A stretch of 64,000 bases of DNA from Bacteroidales bacterium UBA6117 (GTDB taxonomy: Bacteria > Bacteroidota > Bacteroidia > Bacteroidales > VadinHA17): contig DIWB01000066.1 in NCBI GenBank assembly GCA_002428385.1, positions 1 through 64,000 of the forward strand. Direction: 5' to 3'. The notes under the pieces were generated by a model. It was not told the origin of the DNA and did not search any database. It was given only the letters and a program-made list of their open reading frames with translations. Within the stretch, counting starts at the first letter, position 1; the number at the start of each line of letters is the position of its first letter. The position numbers and the translations under genes were made by a program. Shown one piece after another: positions 1 through 8,149 of this stretch.

Positions 1-26
1 TGCCATGGAAGCTCTTAATGTTACCA

Positions 27-406
27 TCAGCTTCAGTTACAGTCCGCACTGCCATGGAAGTTCTTAATGTTGCCGTTGGCTTCAGCCAACGGTTGAAGCA
101 ACCCCCCGAGCCGTGGGGCTTCAGCCCCCTGTACCCATTATGGGACTAAAGTCCCGGCAACATTGTGGGGGAAGCCTTAACCGTCAGCTGAAGCTGACGG
201 TAACAGAAGAACTTATTCCACTGAACTTTCCGGGTAATAGGGAATAGATGCAAACAAGTACCACTCCTGGTTCTGCCGTCAGCTTCAGTTACAGTCCGCA
301 CTGCCATGGAAGCTCTTAATGTTGCCGTTGGCTTCAGCCAACGGTTGAAGCAACCCCCCGAGCCGTGGGGCTTCAGCCCCCTGTACCCATTATGGGACTA
401 AAGTCC
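27..406. repeat. 128-bp direct repeat pair built of nested palindromes
   Basis: Two copies, 27-154 and 279-406, are equal in length and differ at one base that I could find (T61 versus C). They are 252 bp apart. Bases 1-22 match the interior of the repeat, so a third copy probably runs off the window edge. Each copy holds perfect hairpins. In copy 1 these are 8-bp arms at 73-80/85-92, 5-bp arms at 115-119/124-128 and 6-bp arms at 142-147/150-155. Between the copies, 180-189/192-201 is a 10-bp perfect inverted repeat. Most hairpins share a GCTTCAGC or GCTGAAGC core. The layout resembles REP/BIME-type intergenic elements. Mobilisation by a REP-associated transposase is only a guess, since none is encoded here. 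No gene is visible in 1-510 apart from this element and the promoter of the next gene. Confidence 0.85.
180..201. repeat. Perfect 10-bp inverted repeat between the direct repeats
   Basis: ACCGTCAGCT (180-189) and its exact complement (192-201) are separated by two bases. The core is the same GCTGAAGC theme found in the flanking repeats, but the outer arms differ. It therefore looks like another member of the same palindrome family. Confidence 0.7.
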
Positions 407-482
407 TGGTCACAATCAGGCAGGTACAATCATTCATTTAAAAATATTAAAGCAAAAAGATGCTTTTAATTAAATAATGTAA

Positions 483-490
483 TAATTTTG
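483..490 (+). promoter_or_regulatory. Bacteroidetes-type -7 box upstream of the PEPCK-like gene
   Basis: TAATTTTG matches the TAnnTTTG consensus of the Bacteroidetes housekeeping sigma factor. It lies 20 bp before the ATG at 511 in an A+T-rich stretch just after the repeat. No clear TTTG -33 element is visible at the usual spacing. Confidence 0.45.
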
Positions 491-510
491 CCCGGTTTCT
501 AAACAATGAT

Positions 511-2274
511 ATGCAAAAAAGCACTTTACGGATCATAGGCAATAAAGCGGTTCTTAACATCCGGGAACGGATGTGCGAGACACCAGAAGAAATGCTGTCG
601 AGCGAAAAATTCAGGATGGTTCTGGATCATTGCATCCGTGCGCTTAAGTCGAAAGAATCGCCTCTCCTCTCCATTTTCGGAGGGCAGGCAATTGATGAGG
701 AATCGACCGGTGATCTGGTAAAAACCTTGTCAATGCTTGAGAAATATGAAAGTCAGGTTGTTCCGCATATCTATGAAAAATCCGGAGTCTTCCTCAAAGA
801 CCTTCATGTTTTTAACAGTTTTGTCGAGTATCTCTATGACTACTGGCGTCATTTTGACAGGTTCATCATAAACGATTCCGAAGGTGACAGGCTCGACAAG
901 AGGCCTTACCGGACGTTCAATGAAACGATAGAGCATCTTACCCACCTCATAAGGAGCGTTTACAGGCATGTCCAGGAGAATATAACAGGGACCCGTCCCA
1001 CGGTTTACAGGCAGGTGCCTGCAGGAGCGGAGATGGCAGTGATCTCGCTTCCCAAAGTAATCAACTGGACTGATGACAGATACAGCAAACTGAACGGGGT
1101 TCAGGTAATCAGGCAGATACTTATCTATCCGCCGCTGGTGATCCAGCAGCCAATGAACAAAAGGACCGGTGATTTCAAGAAGATAGAACAGAATCCTGCC
1201 GATCTGGCAGATCTGAATCCGGTAGACTGGCTGTGCTTCCCTGCAAAAGTCGGGAAATACATAATAATGATCTATTTCCACCTCAATTTCTTTGAACTGG
1301 GTCTTTCGCTTTGCAACCTGTTCCAGCTGGCGGAGGATTCTGACCTTGAGCGGCAGCCCGATGCAGTTTTCTTTTATGGCGTCGGAGGCGGAAAACTCGA
1401 TACACTTGCCTCCTATCCCACCGTCTTTTATCACGACAGAAGCAATGCAATGTTTGTGGGTGCGGTACCCGACAGGAATGAATTCGGGTATTTCGGGTAT
1501 CTGAAGAAGATGACACTCACCCTCCATAACTCCCTGGTAATGGATGCAGGCAATATGCCGTTTCACGGAGCCATGGTAAAGATCCTCCTGCACGGTAACA
1601 AGGAGGCCACTATTCTTATGATGGGCGACACCGGAGCAGGCAAATCGGAGACACTGGAAGCTTTCAGGGTGCTTGGGGAGAAGGATATACGCGACCTCAG
1701 GATAATAGCTGACGATATGGGATCGATCGAGATTGACCCGGATGGGAATCCGGTCGGTTACGGTACCGAGACAGGAGCTTTTCTAAGGCTCGATGATCTT
1801 CAGTCGGGCTATGCCTATGGGCATCTCGACAGATCGATAATAATGAATCCCAGTCAGACCAATGCCAGGATAGTCTTCCCCGTAACGACCTTTGAAACAG
1901 TGATAAAAGGGCATAAAATCGACTATGTCCTCTATGCAAACAACTACGAGGATGTGGACGATGATCATCCTGTTATAGAGAGAATGGATTCGCCCGCGAA
2001 GGCTTTTGAGATATTCAGGAGCGGAGCAGTGATGAGCAAGGGAACTACCACAACGACAGGACTGGTCAATTCATATTTTGCAAATATATTCGGCCCTCCG
2101 GAGTATGTGGAACTTCATGATTCCATCGCCTGGAAATATTTCCAGACCTTCTTCAGCAAAGGAGTCTATGTTGGTCAGATGCGTACGAGGCTCGGGATTC
2201 CCGGTTATGAAGCATCAGGTCCAAAGGCAGCTGCTGCAGAACTTCTGCGGATTATTGGTTCAAGCAACCAGTAA
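511..2274 (+). CDS. PEP carboxykinase-like ATP-binding protein
   Basis: The 587-aa protein resembles the ATP-dependent phosphoenolpyruvate carboxykinase / HPr-kinase fold. It has a P-loop GDTGAGKSE near residue 372, an Asp-Asp kinase-2-like motif (ADDMGS) near 400, and a segment near 450 (TNARIVFP) that recalls the NARVAYP region of PckA. The C-terminal portion around SKGTTTTTGLVNSYF also follows the PckA layout. The N-terminal ~350 residues are not recognisably PckA, and the canonical oxaloacetate-binding motifs are not evident. A standard PckA assignment is therefore unsafe; it could be a divergent kinase or carboxykinase-like enzyme. It has no signal peptide. It appears to be a single-gene transcript. 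Its last codons lie inside a short repeated sequence (2260-2345). Confidence 0.65.
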   Translation: MQKSTLRIIGNKAVLNIRERMCETPEEMLSSEKFRMVLDHCIRALKSKESPLLSIFGGQAIDEESTGDLVKTLSMLEKYESQVVPHIYEKSGVFLKDLHVFNSFVEYLYDYWRHFDRFIINDSEGDRLDKRPYRTFNETIEHLTHLIRSVYRHVQENITGTRPTVYRQVPAGAEMAVISLPKVINWTDDRYSKLNGVQVIRQILIYPPLVIQQPMNKRTGDFKKIEQNPADLADLNPVDWLCFPAKVGKYIIMIYFHLNFFELGLSLCNLFQLAEDSDLERQPDAVFFYGVGGGKLDTLASYPTVFYHDRSNAMFVGAVPDRNEFGYFGYLKKMTLTLHNSLVMDAGNMPFHGAMVKILLHGNKEATILMMGDTGAGKSETLEAFRVLGEKDIRDLRIIADDMGSIEIDPDGNPVGYGTETGAFLRLDDLQSGYAYGHLDRSIIMNPSQTNARIVFPVTTFETVIKGHKIDYVLYANNYEDVDDDHPVIERMDSPAKAFEIFRSGAVMSKGTTTTTGLVNSYFANIFGPPEYVELHDSIAWKYFQTFFSKGVYVGQMRTRLGIPGYEASGPKAAAAELLRIIGSSNQ

Positions 2275-2337
2275 CCAGCAACCCGCCTCCGCTAAAGCTA
2301 TGGCGGGCAAAGCCAGTAACCAGTAACCAGCAACAAC
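2263..2337. repeat. Short direct repeats and a GC-rich inverted repeat
   Basis: CCAGTAACCAGCAAC and close variants recur from 2269 to 2337. They enclose an imperfect palindrome with CCCGCC/GGCGGG arms at about 2280-2307. The repeat overlaps the final codons and stop of the preceding gene. This looks like a dispersed intergenic element. It could also form a weak transcription-stopping structure, but no T-run follows it. Confidence 0.5.
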
Positions 2338-2369
2338 CAGTTGGCAATAAAAGGCGCTAAGGCGTCATG

Positions 2370-2401
2370 CCTTTATACCTTTATGCCTTTATGCCTTTTT
2401 C
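2370..2401. repeat. 8-bp tandem repeat, CCTTTAT(A/G) x4
   Basis: Four adjacent units start at 2370, 2378, 2386 and 2394. The last is degenerate (CCTTTTTC). The array abuts, and by two bases overlaps, the stop codon of the leftward E1 gene (2400-2402). An AAAGGC...GCCTTT pair (about 2351-2374) could fold as a small hairpin at this convergent junction. Confidence 0.6.
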
Positions 2402-4811
2402 AGTACTTCCCCGGATCGGCTTCCTTCATCATAGCATAAACCTCATCGAATATATCCTCGGCGCTGGGTTTTGAGAAATAATCCCCGTCTGTCGTGTAAG
2501 CCGGCCTGTGTTCCTTTGCGGCAAGTGTTTTGGGAGTGGAATCGAGATACTCATATCCCCCGTGTTTTTCAATCACTTCCTGCATCATGTAGGCTGTTGT
2601 TCCACCGGGCACATCCTCGTCAACGAACAGGATCCTGCCGGTCTTCCTGAGAGAGTTTACAATGATCCGGTTTTTGTCGAAAGGAACAAGTGTCTGAACA
2701 TCAATAAGTTCTACTGAAATACCATGGACTGCGAGCTGGCCAACAGCTTCCCGGGCAATTTTGACTGTCGACCCATAGGTAACAAGGGTTACATCGGCGC
2801 CTTCCGAAAGTATCTCAGGGATCCCCAGTTCGATCCTGAATTCTCCCAGGTTATCAGGCATCTTCTCCTTGAGCCTGTAACCATTAAGCGGTTCAATCAC
2901 TATTGCCGGATCCTGGCCCTGAAGCAATGTGTTGTAGAATCCTGCTGCCCTGGTCATATCCCTGGGGGAGCAGACATAGACACCCCTTACCGAATTTATA
3001 AGCATGCTCATGGGCGATCCGGAGTGCCAGATGCCTTCAAGCCTGTGTCCCCTGGTGCTTATTATGAGAGGGGCTATCATCCTTCCGGCGGTCCTGTAGT
3101 GGGTTGTTGCCAGATCATCACTCAGTATCTGAATGGCATACATCAGGTAATCGAGGTACTGAATTTCCGCAATCGGCCTCATTCCCCTGAGAGCAAGACC
3201 AATGCCCTGACCAAGGATTGTGGCCTCCCTGATACCTGTGTCAGTTATCCTGAGTTCGCCGTATTTCTTTTGAAGTCCTTCAAGCGACTGGTTCACACCG
3301 CCGATATTGCCTGTGTCCTCTCCGAAAGTAACCAGTAGCGGATACTTCTCAAACAGTTTGTCATAGTTGTCCCTGAGAATCTGCCTGCCCGGCACCTCGG
3401 GTGAATTATCAGAATACGCCGGCGCAACCGGTCTGACATTGAGCGCCGATGTCGGCATTTCGTTGTAGAGATTTGTATTGTAGCTTCTTTCGGCATCCTT
3501 GTAATTACGGAGCAGCCATCCCAGGAGTTCTTCCCTCAGGTTGTCGGCTTTAGCGCAGGTGCCGCAGATATTCCGGAGTATCTTCCTGGCTGCCATGAAA
3601 TTATCTTTCCGGATTGGATTAAGGACTTTTGTCAGCTCATCGGCAATTTCGTCCACTGCTGCTTCCTTAGCCTGTTCAGAGCATCTGCATGTGCGATCGC
3701 GGATGATTTTTACAAGAGCATCCCGTTCTATCTTTATCGGATTCTGAAACATATCCCATGCTTTCTTCCTCGATTCCTTCGCCTCGGTCTCGGCTCCGGC
3801 AGAAATCAATTCAACTTCTTCTTCTGTTGCAATCTCTTCATTAATAATCCATTCGCGCATCTTTCTGATGGGATCGAATTCCTCTTCCCATTTAAGTCTC
3901 TCCTCACTTTTATAGCGTTCGTGCGATCCCGATGTGGAATGCCCAAGGGGCTGGGTTACATCCTCTATATGGAATACAACCGGTTTATGGTCGCGCCGGC
4001 ATATCTCCACTCCTTCTTCATACAGTTTAATCAGTCCGGGATAATCCCATCCTTTACCCATAAATATTTTCAATCCCGGTTTACCCGGTTCATCCTCGAA
4101 TCCCCGGAGTATATCTGATATGCTTCCCTTGGTTGTCTGGTACTTTTTTGGAACCGATATTCCGTACCCGTCGTCGTAAACCGACAGCGCCATCGGCACC
4201 TGCAGGACGCCCGCGGCATTTATTGTCTCCCAGAAATGACCTTCTGAAGTACTTGCATCGCCGATTGAGCCGAAAGCTACCTCTTCACCCCTGACGGAGA
4301 GTGTAGAGTAACTATGAAGTTCCTTATTCTGTCTGAAAAGTTTTGATGCATACGCAAGTCCAAGCAGGCGGGGCATCTGACCTGCGGTTGGTGAGATGTC
4401 GGAAGATGAGTTCTTTTGTTTTGTCAGGTCGCGCCATGTACCGTCGGCATTTATATTGGGAACGGAAAAATGGTTATTGAAGACCCTGCCCTGGCTGCCG
4501 TGGTTCACAACGGCATCGGTATTCCCGTAAAGCTGGTGGAAGAATTCAACTGAATCATACAGTCCCATTGCCATCATCCATGTCTGGTCGCGGTAGTATC
4601 CCGAGCGCCAGTCGCCGTTCCTGAATTGCCTTGCGAGCGCTATCTGTATAACCTCCTTGCCGTCACCGAAAATCCCGAATTTGGCCTTGCCCGTAAGCAC
4701 TTCACGACGGCCGAGCACGCTAAGGTTGCGGCTCAGGACAGCCAGACGGTAATCTGCAAGTACATTCTCCCTGTCCCATATATTCCCTGTTGAATTCTTC
4801 TTTTTAGCCAT
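2400..4811 (-). CDS. Fused E1 alpha-beta 2-oxoacid dehydrogenase
   Basis: At 803 aa this is a single-chain E1 of a 2-oxoacid dehydrogenase complex, with alpha and beta subunits fused as is common in Bacteroidetes. The alpha half carries the thiamine-diphosphate/Mg site beginning GDASTSEG near residue 184. The beta half starts at about residue 470 and shows FGEDTGNIGG and the C-terminal transketolase-like domain. It should decarboxylate a branched-chain or related 2-oxoacid and pass the acyl group to a lipoylated E2, but no E2 or E3 lies nearby. Substrate cannot be read from the sequence. A Cys-containing insert (CRCSEQ ... CGTCAKADN) links the two halves. The ATG at 4811 fits a fully cytoplasmic protein. 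It is transcribed away from the small membrane protein at 4911. Confidence 0.88.
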   Translation of the reverse strand: MAKKKNSTGNIWDRENVLADYRLAVLSRNLSVLGRREVLTGKAKFGIFGDGKEVIQIALARQFRNGDWRSGYYRDQTWMMAMGLYDSVEFFHQLYGNTDAVVNHGSQGRVFNNHFSVPNINADGTWRDLTKQKNSSSDISPTAGQMPRLLGLAYASKLFRQNKELHSYSTLSVRGEEVAFGSIGDASTSEGHFWETINAAGVLQVPMALSVYDDGYGISVPKKYQTTKGSISDILRGFEDEPGKPGLKIFMGKGWDYPGLIKLYEEGVEICRRDHKPVVFHIEDVTQPLGHSTSGSHERYKSEERLKWEEEFDPIRKMREWIINEEIATEEEVELISAGAETEAKESRKKAWDMFQNPIKIERDALVKIIRDRTCRCSEQAKEAAVDEIADELTKVLNPIRKDNFMAARKILRNICGTCAKADNLREELLGWLLRNYKDAERSYNTNLYNEMPTSALNVRPVAPAYSDNSPEVPGRQILRDNYDKLFEKYPLLVTFGEDTGNIGGVNQSLEGLQKKYGELRITDTGIREATILGQGIGLALRGMRPIAEIQYLDYLMYAIQILSDDLATTHYRTAGRMIAPLIISTRGHRLEGIWHSGSPMSMLINSVRGVYVCSPRDMTRAAGFYNTLLQGQDPAIVIEPLNGYRLKEKMPDNLGEFRIELGIPEILSEGADVTLVTYGSTVKIAREAVGQLAVHGISVELIDVQTLVPFDKNRIIVNSLRKTGRILFVDEDVPGGTTAYMMQEVIEKHGGYEYLDSTPKTLAAKEHRPAYTTDGDYFSKPSAEDIFDEVYAMMKEADPGKY

Positions 4812-4889
4812 GATTTTGTTCCTGTTTTAATGTCAGTAAGTAAACAAAGGAAATCTGAAGTTGTTTAATTAACAGAGGTTAATTGGTAT

Positions 4890-4897
4890 TATCTTTG
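4890..4897 (+). promoter_or_regulatory. -7 box before the four-cysteine membrane protein
   Basis: TATCTTTG is a perfect TAnnTTTG match ending 13 bp before the ATG at 4911. It implies a very short or nearly absent untranslated leader. Confidence 0.5.
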
Positions 4898-4910
4898 ACA
4901 TAAAAAGATC

Positions 4911-5138
4911 ATGTTCATAAAATTACTCATAATAACTCTATTACTTGTTGCCGTATCAGGTATTTTCCTTGGCATAAGGATTTTGCTCAGGCCAAAAGGG
5001 AAATTTCCGGAGTTTCATGTGGGGCACAACAAGGAGATGCGGAAGAGGGGAATTAAATGTGCACAAAGCACCGACACGGGATGTACTCCCCTCAGTAATT
5101 CCGGACCATGCTCCGCCTGCGGGATTATTGAGAAATAA
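4911..5138 (+). CDS. Small four-cysteine membrane protein, candidate NqrM-like factor
   Basis: The 75-aa protein has one N-terminal membrane helix (residues 3-26), a basic stretch (NKEMRKRG), and four cysteines at 50, 58, 67 and 70 near its C terminus. NqrM (DUF539) of Vibrio, which is needed to mature the iron site of Na+-NQR, has the same outline: one helix plus four conserved cysteines. The residues between the cysteines do not match the NqrM pattern I know, so the assignment rests on architecture and position. It overlaps apbE tail to tail by 14 bp at the end of the nqr operon but is on the opposite strand with its own promoter. Alternatives are a small iron-sulfur or metal-binding membrane protein of unknown role. 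Confidence 0.6.
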   Translation: MFIKLLIITLLLVAVSGIFLGIRILLRPKGKFPEFHVGHNKEMRKRGIKCAQSTDTGCTPLSNSGPCSACGIIEK

Positions 5139-6132
5139 ATTTTTTCAGGCTTTCAGTTGACCAGGTCTGGAAATTGCCATCAGCGTCGGAAAAGATCAGG
5201 TACGCATCATATTCAGAATGCTCACCAAGGAATTCAACAGACTTATCCTTTCCCATTACCATGCAGGCAGTTGCAATGCCGTCGGCTGTGGCACAATCGT
5301 CTGCCAGGATCGTCGCGCTCAGAAGCGTGTTGCGTGCCGGATAGCCTGTCCTCGGATCGATAGTGTGAGAATATTTAACCCCGTCCTCAACGTAAAATTT
5401 CCTGTAGTTGCCTGATGTTGCAAGCGACCGGTCTTTCATGCTTATAACGGCCTGAAGATTGTTTCCCGGCATATTGTTGTTATCCTCGGGGCGGTCGATT
5501 CCTATTCTCCATAAAACACCGTTTTTGTCGCCCTTTGCCCTTACTTCGCCGCCGATTTCCACCAGGGAATTCCGAATCCCCCTTGAATCCAGATACTCGC
5601 TGACAACGTCAACGGAGTAACCCTGGGCAATAGCATTGAAATCAAATTTTATGGCCGTGTCGGTTTTAACAACTTTGTTGTTTTCCAGCCTCACCTTTTC
5701 CATTCCAATCAGTTTCAGCAGAGAATCAAGTTTTGATTCAGAAAAGCTCCGGTAGTCATCCGGACCAAAGCCCCAGGCTCTTGTCAGGGGTCCGACCGTA
5801 ATATCAAATGCCCCTCCGCTCAGCCTTGAAATTTCAACCGATTTCGTGAAAGCCTCGGAGAAATACCGGTCGACCTGAACATCCTCATTCCTGTTGACTT
5901 TTGAGAGGATTGATGAATCGACATACAGTGAAAGGGACAAGTCAAATTCCTTCAGGATCATTTCAACCTCTGATTTGAGTTCCTGAGGATCAATACTGCC
6001 GTTACTTCCAAAGGTGACGCTGTAGGTCGTGCCCTGGGCAAATCCGCCGAAGTTATCGAAAGTTGTTGTTTTCCGGCACGAAGGCGCCAGCAGCAGCAGC
6101 AGAATCAGAATCAGTGCTTTCTCACCTGTCAT
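5125..6132 (-). CDS. apbE: FAD:protein FMN transferase ApbE
   Basis: This is a periplasm-facing lipoprotein that attaches FMN from FAD to threonines of target proteins, here presumably NqrB and NqrC. The signal peptide ends in LLLAPSC, a lipobox. The body has the family signatures: a GTTYSV strand near the N terminus, GGAFDITVGPLTRAWGFG, a KFDFNAIAQGYSVD segment and a late HTIDPRTGYPA metal/FAD site. I chose the ATG at 6132 because a normal 18-residue signal peptide starts there. An in-frame ATG at 6186 adds 18 residues and cannot be excluded. The gene is the last of the leftward nqr operon, 61 bp after nqrF (115 bp to the chosen start). Confidence 0.92.
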   Translation of the reverse strand: MTGEKALILILLLLLAPSCRKTTTFDNFGGFAQGTTYSVTFGSNGSIDPQELKSEVEMILKEFDLSLSLYVDSSILSKVNRNEDVQVDRYFSEAFTKSVEISRLSGGAFDITVGPLTRAWGFGPDDYRSFSESKLDSLLKLIGMEKVRLENNKVVKTDTAIKFDFNAIAQGYSVDVVSEYLDSRGIRNSLVEIGGEVRAKGDKNGVLWRIGIDRPEDNNNMPGNNLQAVISMKDRSLATSGNYRKFYVEDGVKYSHTIDPRTGYPARNTLLSATILADDCATADGIATACMVMGKDKSVEFLGEHSEYDAYLIFSDADGNFQTWSTESLKKFISQ

Positions 6133-6247
6133 TTTTCTTGAAAATAAAATTCCTCCAGTTAACTCAGATGTCAGGGATGTTCTCATAATTAAGTATGTCG
6201 CTAAAGCCTCCTGTCAGGAGGACAGATATTGAATGAGCAGTCGGGAA

Positions 6248-7501
6248 TCAGACGCCGAAGTCGTCAAATGAAATATTCTCCTGAGGCACTCCGAGGCTGT
6301 CGAGCATTTTAATGACAGCATTGTTCATCACGGGAGGGCCGCAGAAATAATATTCGATATCCTCCGGTTCCTCATGCTTCGACAGGTAATTGTCGAGCAG
6401 AACCTTATGGATGAATCCGGTGAGGCCTGTCCAGTTATCCTCCGGAAGCGGTTCGGAGAGAGCCAGGTGGAATTTGAAATTGGGAAATTCCTTCTCTATT
6501 GCCCTGAATTCATCTTCATAGAAAACTTCGCGGAGAGAGCGGGCGCCATACCAGTAGGTAACTTTGCGATTGGTTTTGAGGGTATGGAAGAGGTGGAAGA
6601 TATGGGAGCGCAGCGGAGCCATTCCGGCCCCTCCTCCGATGTATACCATTTCGTTGTTGGTTTTCTTTATATGGAACTCCCCGTAAGGACCCGATATTGT
6701 AACCTTATCGCCCGGTTTCCTGCAGAATATATAGGAGGAGCAGATTCCGGGAGGGACATTCATGAATTGTTTTCTGGCGCCGTCGAATGGGGGAGTGGCA
6801 ATCCTGATATTAAGTTTGATGAGGTTTTTCTCAGCGGGATAATTCGCCATCGAGTAAGCCCTGAAAGTCTCCTCTGTATTTTTAACCTTAAGATCCCACA
6901 TAAGGTATTTATCCCAATCGCTTTTAAAACCGTCCTCTATAAAAATATCCCTGTAGGTCATTTCATATTTCGGCACATCAATCTGGATATAACCACCTGG
7001 TTCAAAGTCGAGCGATTCTCCATCGGGCAGTTTTACAACGAATTCCTTTATAAATGTAGCCACATTCCTGTTTGACACCACCTCGCATTCCCATTTTTTA
7101 ATGCCGAGAATGGCTTCAGGAAGCTTGATTTTCAGGTCATTTCTTACTTTCACCTGACAGCCAAGCCGCCAGTTGTCGTTCTGTTCCTTCCTGGTAAAGA
7201 ATCCGGTTTCGGTGGGAAGGATAGCTCCGCCTCCCTCTATTATCTGGCATTTGCACATTCCGCAGGTACCTCCGCCGCCGCAGGCCGAAGGAAGGTAGAT
7301 TCCGTTTGACGACAGCGTCGAAAGAAGATTTGATCCGGGTGACACGACAATATCCCGGTCGTTTATATGAAGAGTCACATCTCCCTTTGGTGAAAGCTTG
7401 TCTCTTGCGAAGAGAAGCATCACCACGAGGAGCAATATTATAATAAGAAATACCATTATACTGTAAAAGAGAGTACCTAAGGTTGTAACTGCCAGGAGCA
7501 T
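6248..7501 (-). CDS. nqrF: Na+-NQR subunit F, NADH-oxidising
   Basis: This 417-aa subunit is the electron-entry point of Na+-translocating NADH:quinone reductase. It has an N-terminal membrane anchor (residues 6-31). A plant-type [2Fe-2S] domain follows, with cysteines 74, 80, 83 and 115. Next come an FAD-binding ferredoxin-reductase domain (RAYSMANYP) and an NAD-binding domain (YIGGGAGMAPLRSH, YYFCGPP). The C terminus FDDFGV is typical of the family. It lies 19 bp downstream of nqrE. Confidence 0.97.
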   Translation of the reverse strand: MLLAVTTLGTLFYSIMVFLIIILLLVVMLLFARDKLSPKGDVTLHINDRDIVVSPGSNLLSTLSSNGIYLPSACGGGGTCGMCKCQIIEGGGAILPTETGFFTRKEQNDNWRLGCQVKVRNDLKIKLPEAILGIKKWECEVVSNRNVATFIKEFVVKLPDGESLDFEPGGYIQIDVPKYEMTYRDIFIEDGFKSDWDKYLMWDLKVKNTEETFRAYSMANYPAEKNLIKLNIRIATPPFDGARKQFMNVPPGICSSYIFCRKPGDKVTISGPYGEFHIKKTNNEMVYIGGGAGMAPLRSHIFHLFHTLKTNRKVTYWYGARSLREVFYEDEFRAIEKEFPNFKFHLALSEPLPEDNWTGLTGFIHKVLLDNYLSKHEEPEDIEYYFCGPPVMNNAVIKMLDSLGVPQENISFDDFGV

Positions 7502-7520
7502 AATATGATATAGTTAATTC

Positions 7521-8138
7521 TTACAAAGTAATTCCCATGAATCCCATAAATGCTATTGCCATAAGGCCAGTGAGTATAAAAGTTATACCCAGGCCTTTCA
7601 GGGGATCAGGCACATTGCTGTATTTAAGCTTTTCCCTTATCGCTGCAATTCCGACAATAGCAAGCAGCCATCCAATACCGGAACCCAGTCCGAAAACCCC
7701 TGCCTCGAGCACATTCTCATACTCTCTTTCCTGCATGAACAGTGATGCACCGAGAATAGCACAGTTGACAGCTATCAACGGAAGAAATATTCCAAGTGAG
7801 TTATAAAGTGCCGGAGTAAATTTTTCGACAATCATTTCTACAAGCTGGACCATGGCTGCTATGAAGGCAATGAATATCATGAATGTCAGGAAGCTGAGGT
7901 CGACATCGGCAAAGCCCTCTCCAAGCCAGATCAGCGCTCCTTTTTTCAGCAGGTATTTCTCAACCATAAAGTTAAGGGGTACTGTAATCACCAGGACGAA
8001 TACAACCGCAATTCCCAGCCCCATTGCTGTTTTAACCGATTTTGACACCGCCAGAAATGAACACATGCCAAGAAAAAAGGCAAATACCATGTTCTCGACG
8101 AAAATCGATTTTATAAATATATTAAGAAGATTTTCCAT
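7521..8138 (-). CDS. nqrE: Na+-NQR subunit E
   Basis: The 205-aa integral membrane subunit has six predicted helices and is paralogous to NqrD. The conserved cysteines in MCSFLAVS and VNCAILGA are the ligands that, with two from NqrD, hold the membrane-embedded iron centre. Full length for the family. It lies between nqrD (11-bp gap) and nqrF in the standard order. Confidence 0.97.
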   Translation of the reverse strand: MENLLNIFIKSIFVENMVFAFFLGMCSFLAVSKSVKTAMGLGIAVVFVLVITVPLNFMVEKYLLKKGALIWLGEGFADVDLSFLTFMIFIAFIAAMVQLVEMIVEKFTPALYNSLGIFLPLIAVNCAILGASLFMQEREYENVLEAGVFGLGSGIGWLLAIVGIAAIREKLKYSNVPDPLKGLGITFILTGLMAIAFMGFMGITL

Positions 8139-8149
8139 AGTTCATCAGG

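Noticed and set aside
1..410. CRISPR array
   Set aside because: The repeats are 128 bp, palindromic and too few. There are no 25-40 bp repeats with unique spacers and no cas gene.
730..1593. Long minus-strand open frame (287 codons) opposite the PEPCK-like gene
   Set aside because: It is antisense to a gene with clear motifs and resembles no family. Its composition is that of a complementary frame.
2724..3338. Plus-strand open frame of 204 codons opposite the E1 gene
   Set aside because: Antisense shadow of the conserved beta half of E1; no start signal or recognisable domain.
6374..7075. Plus-strand open frame of 233 codons opposite nqrF
   Set aside because: Antisense to the FAD/NAD domains of nqrF; no independent support.
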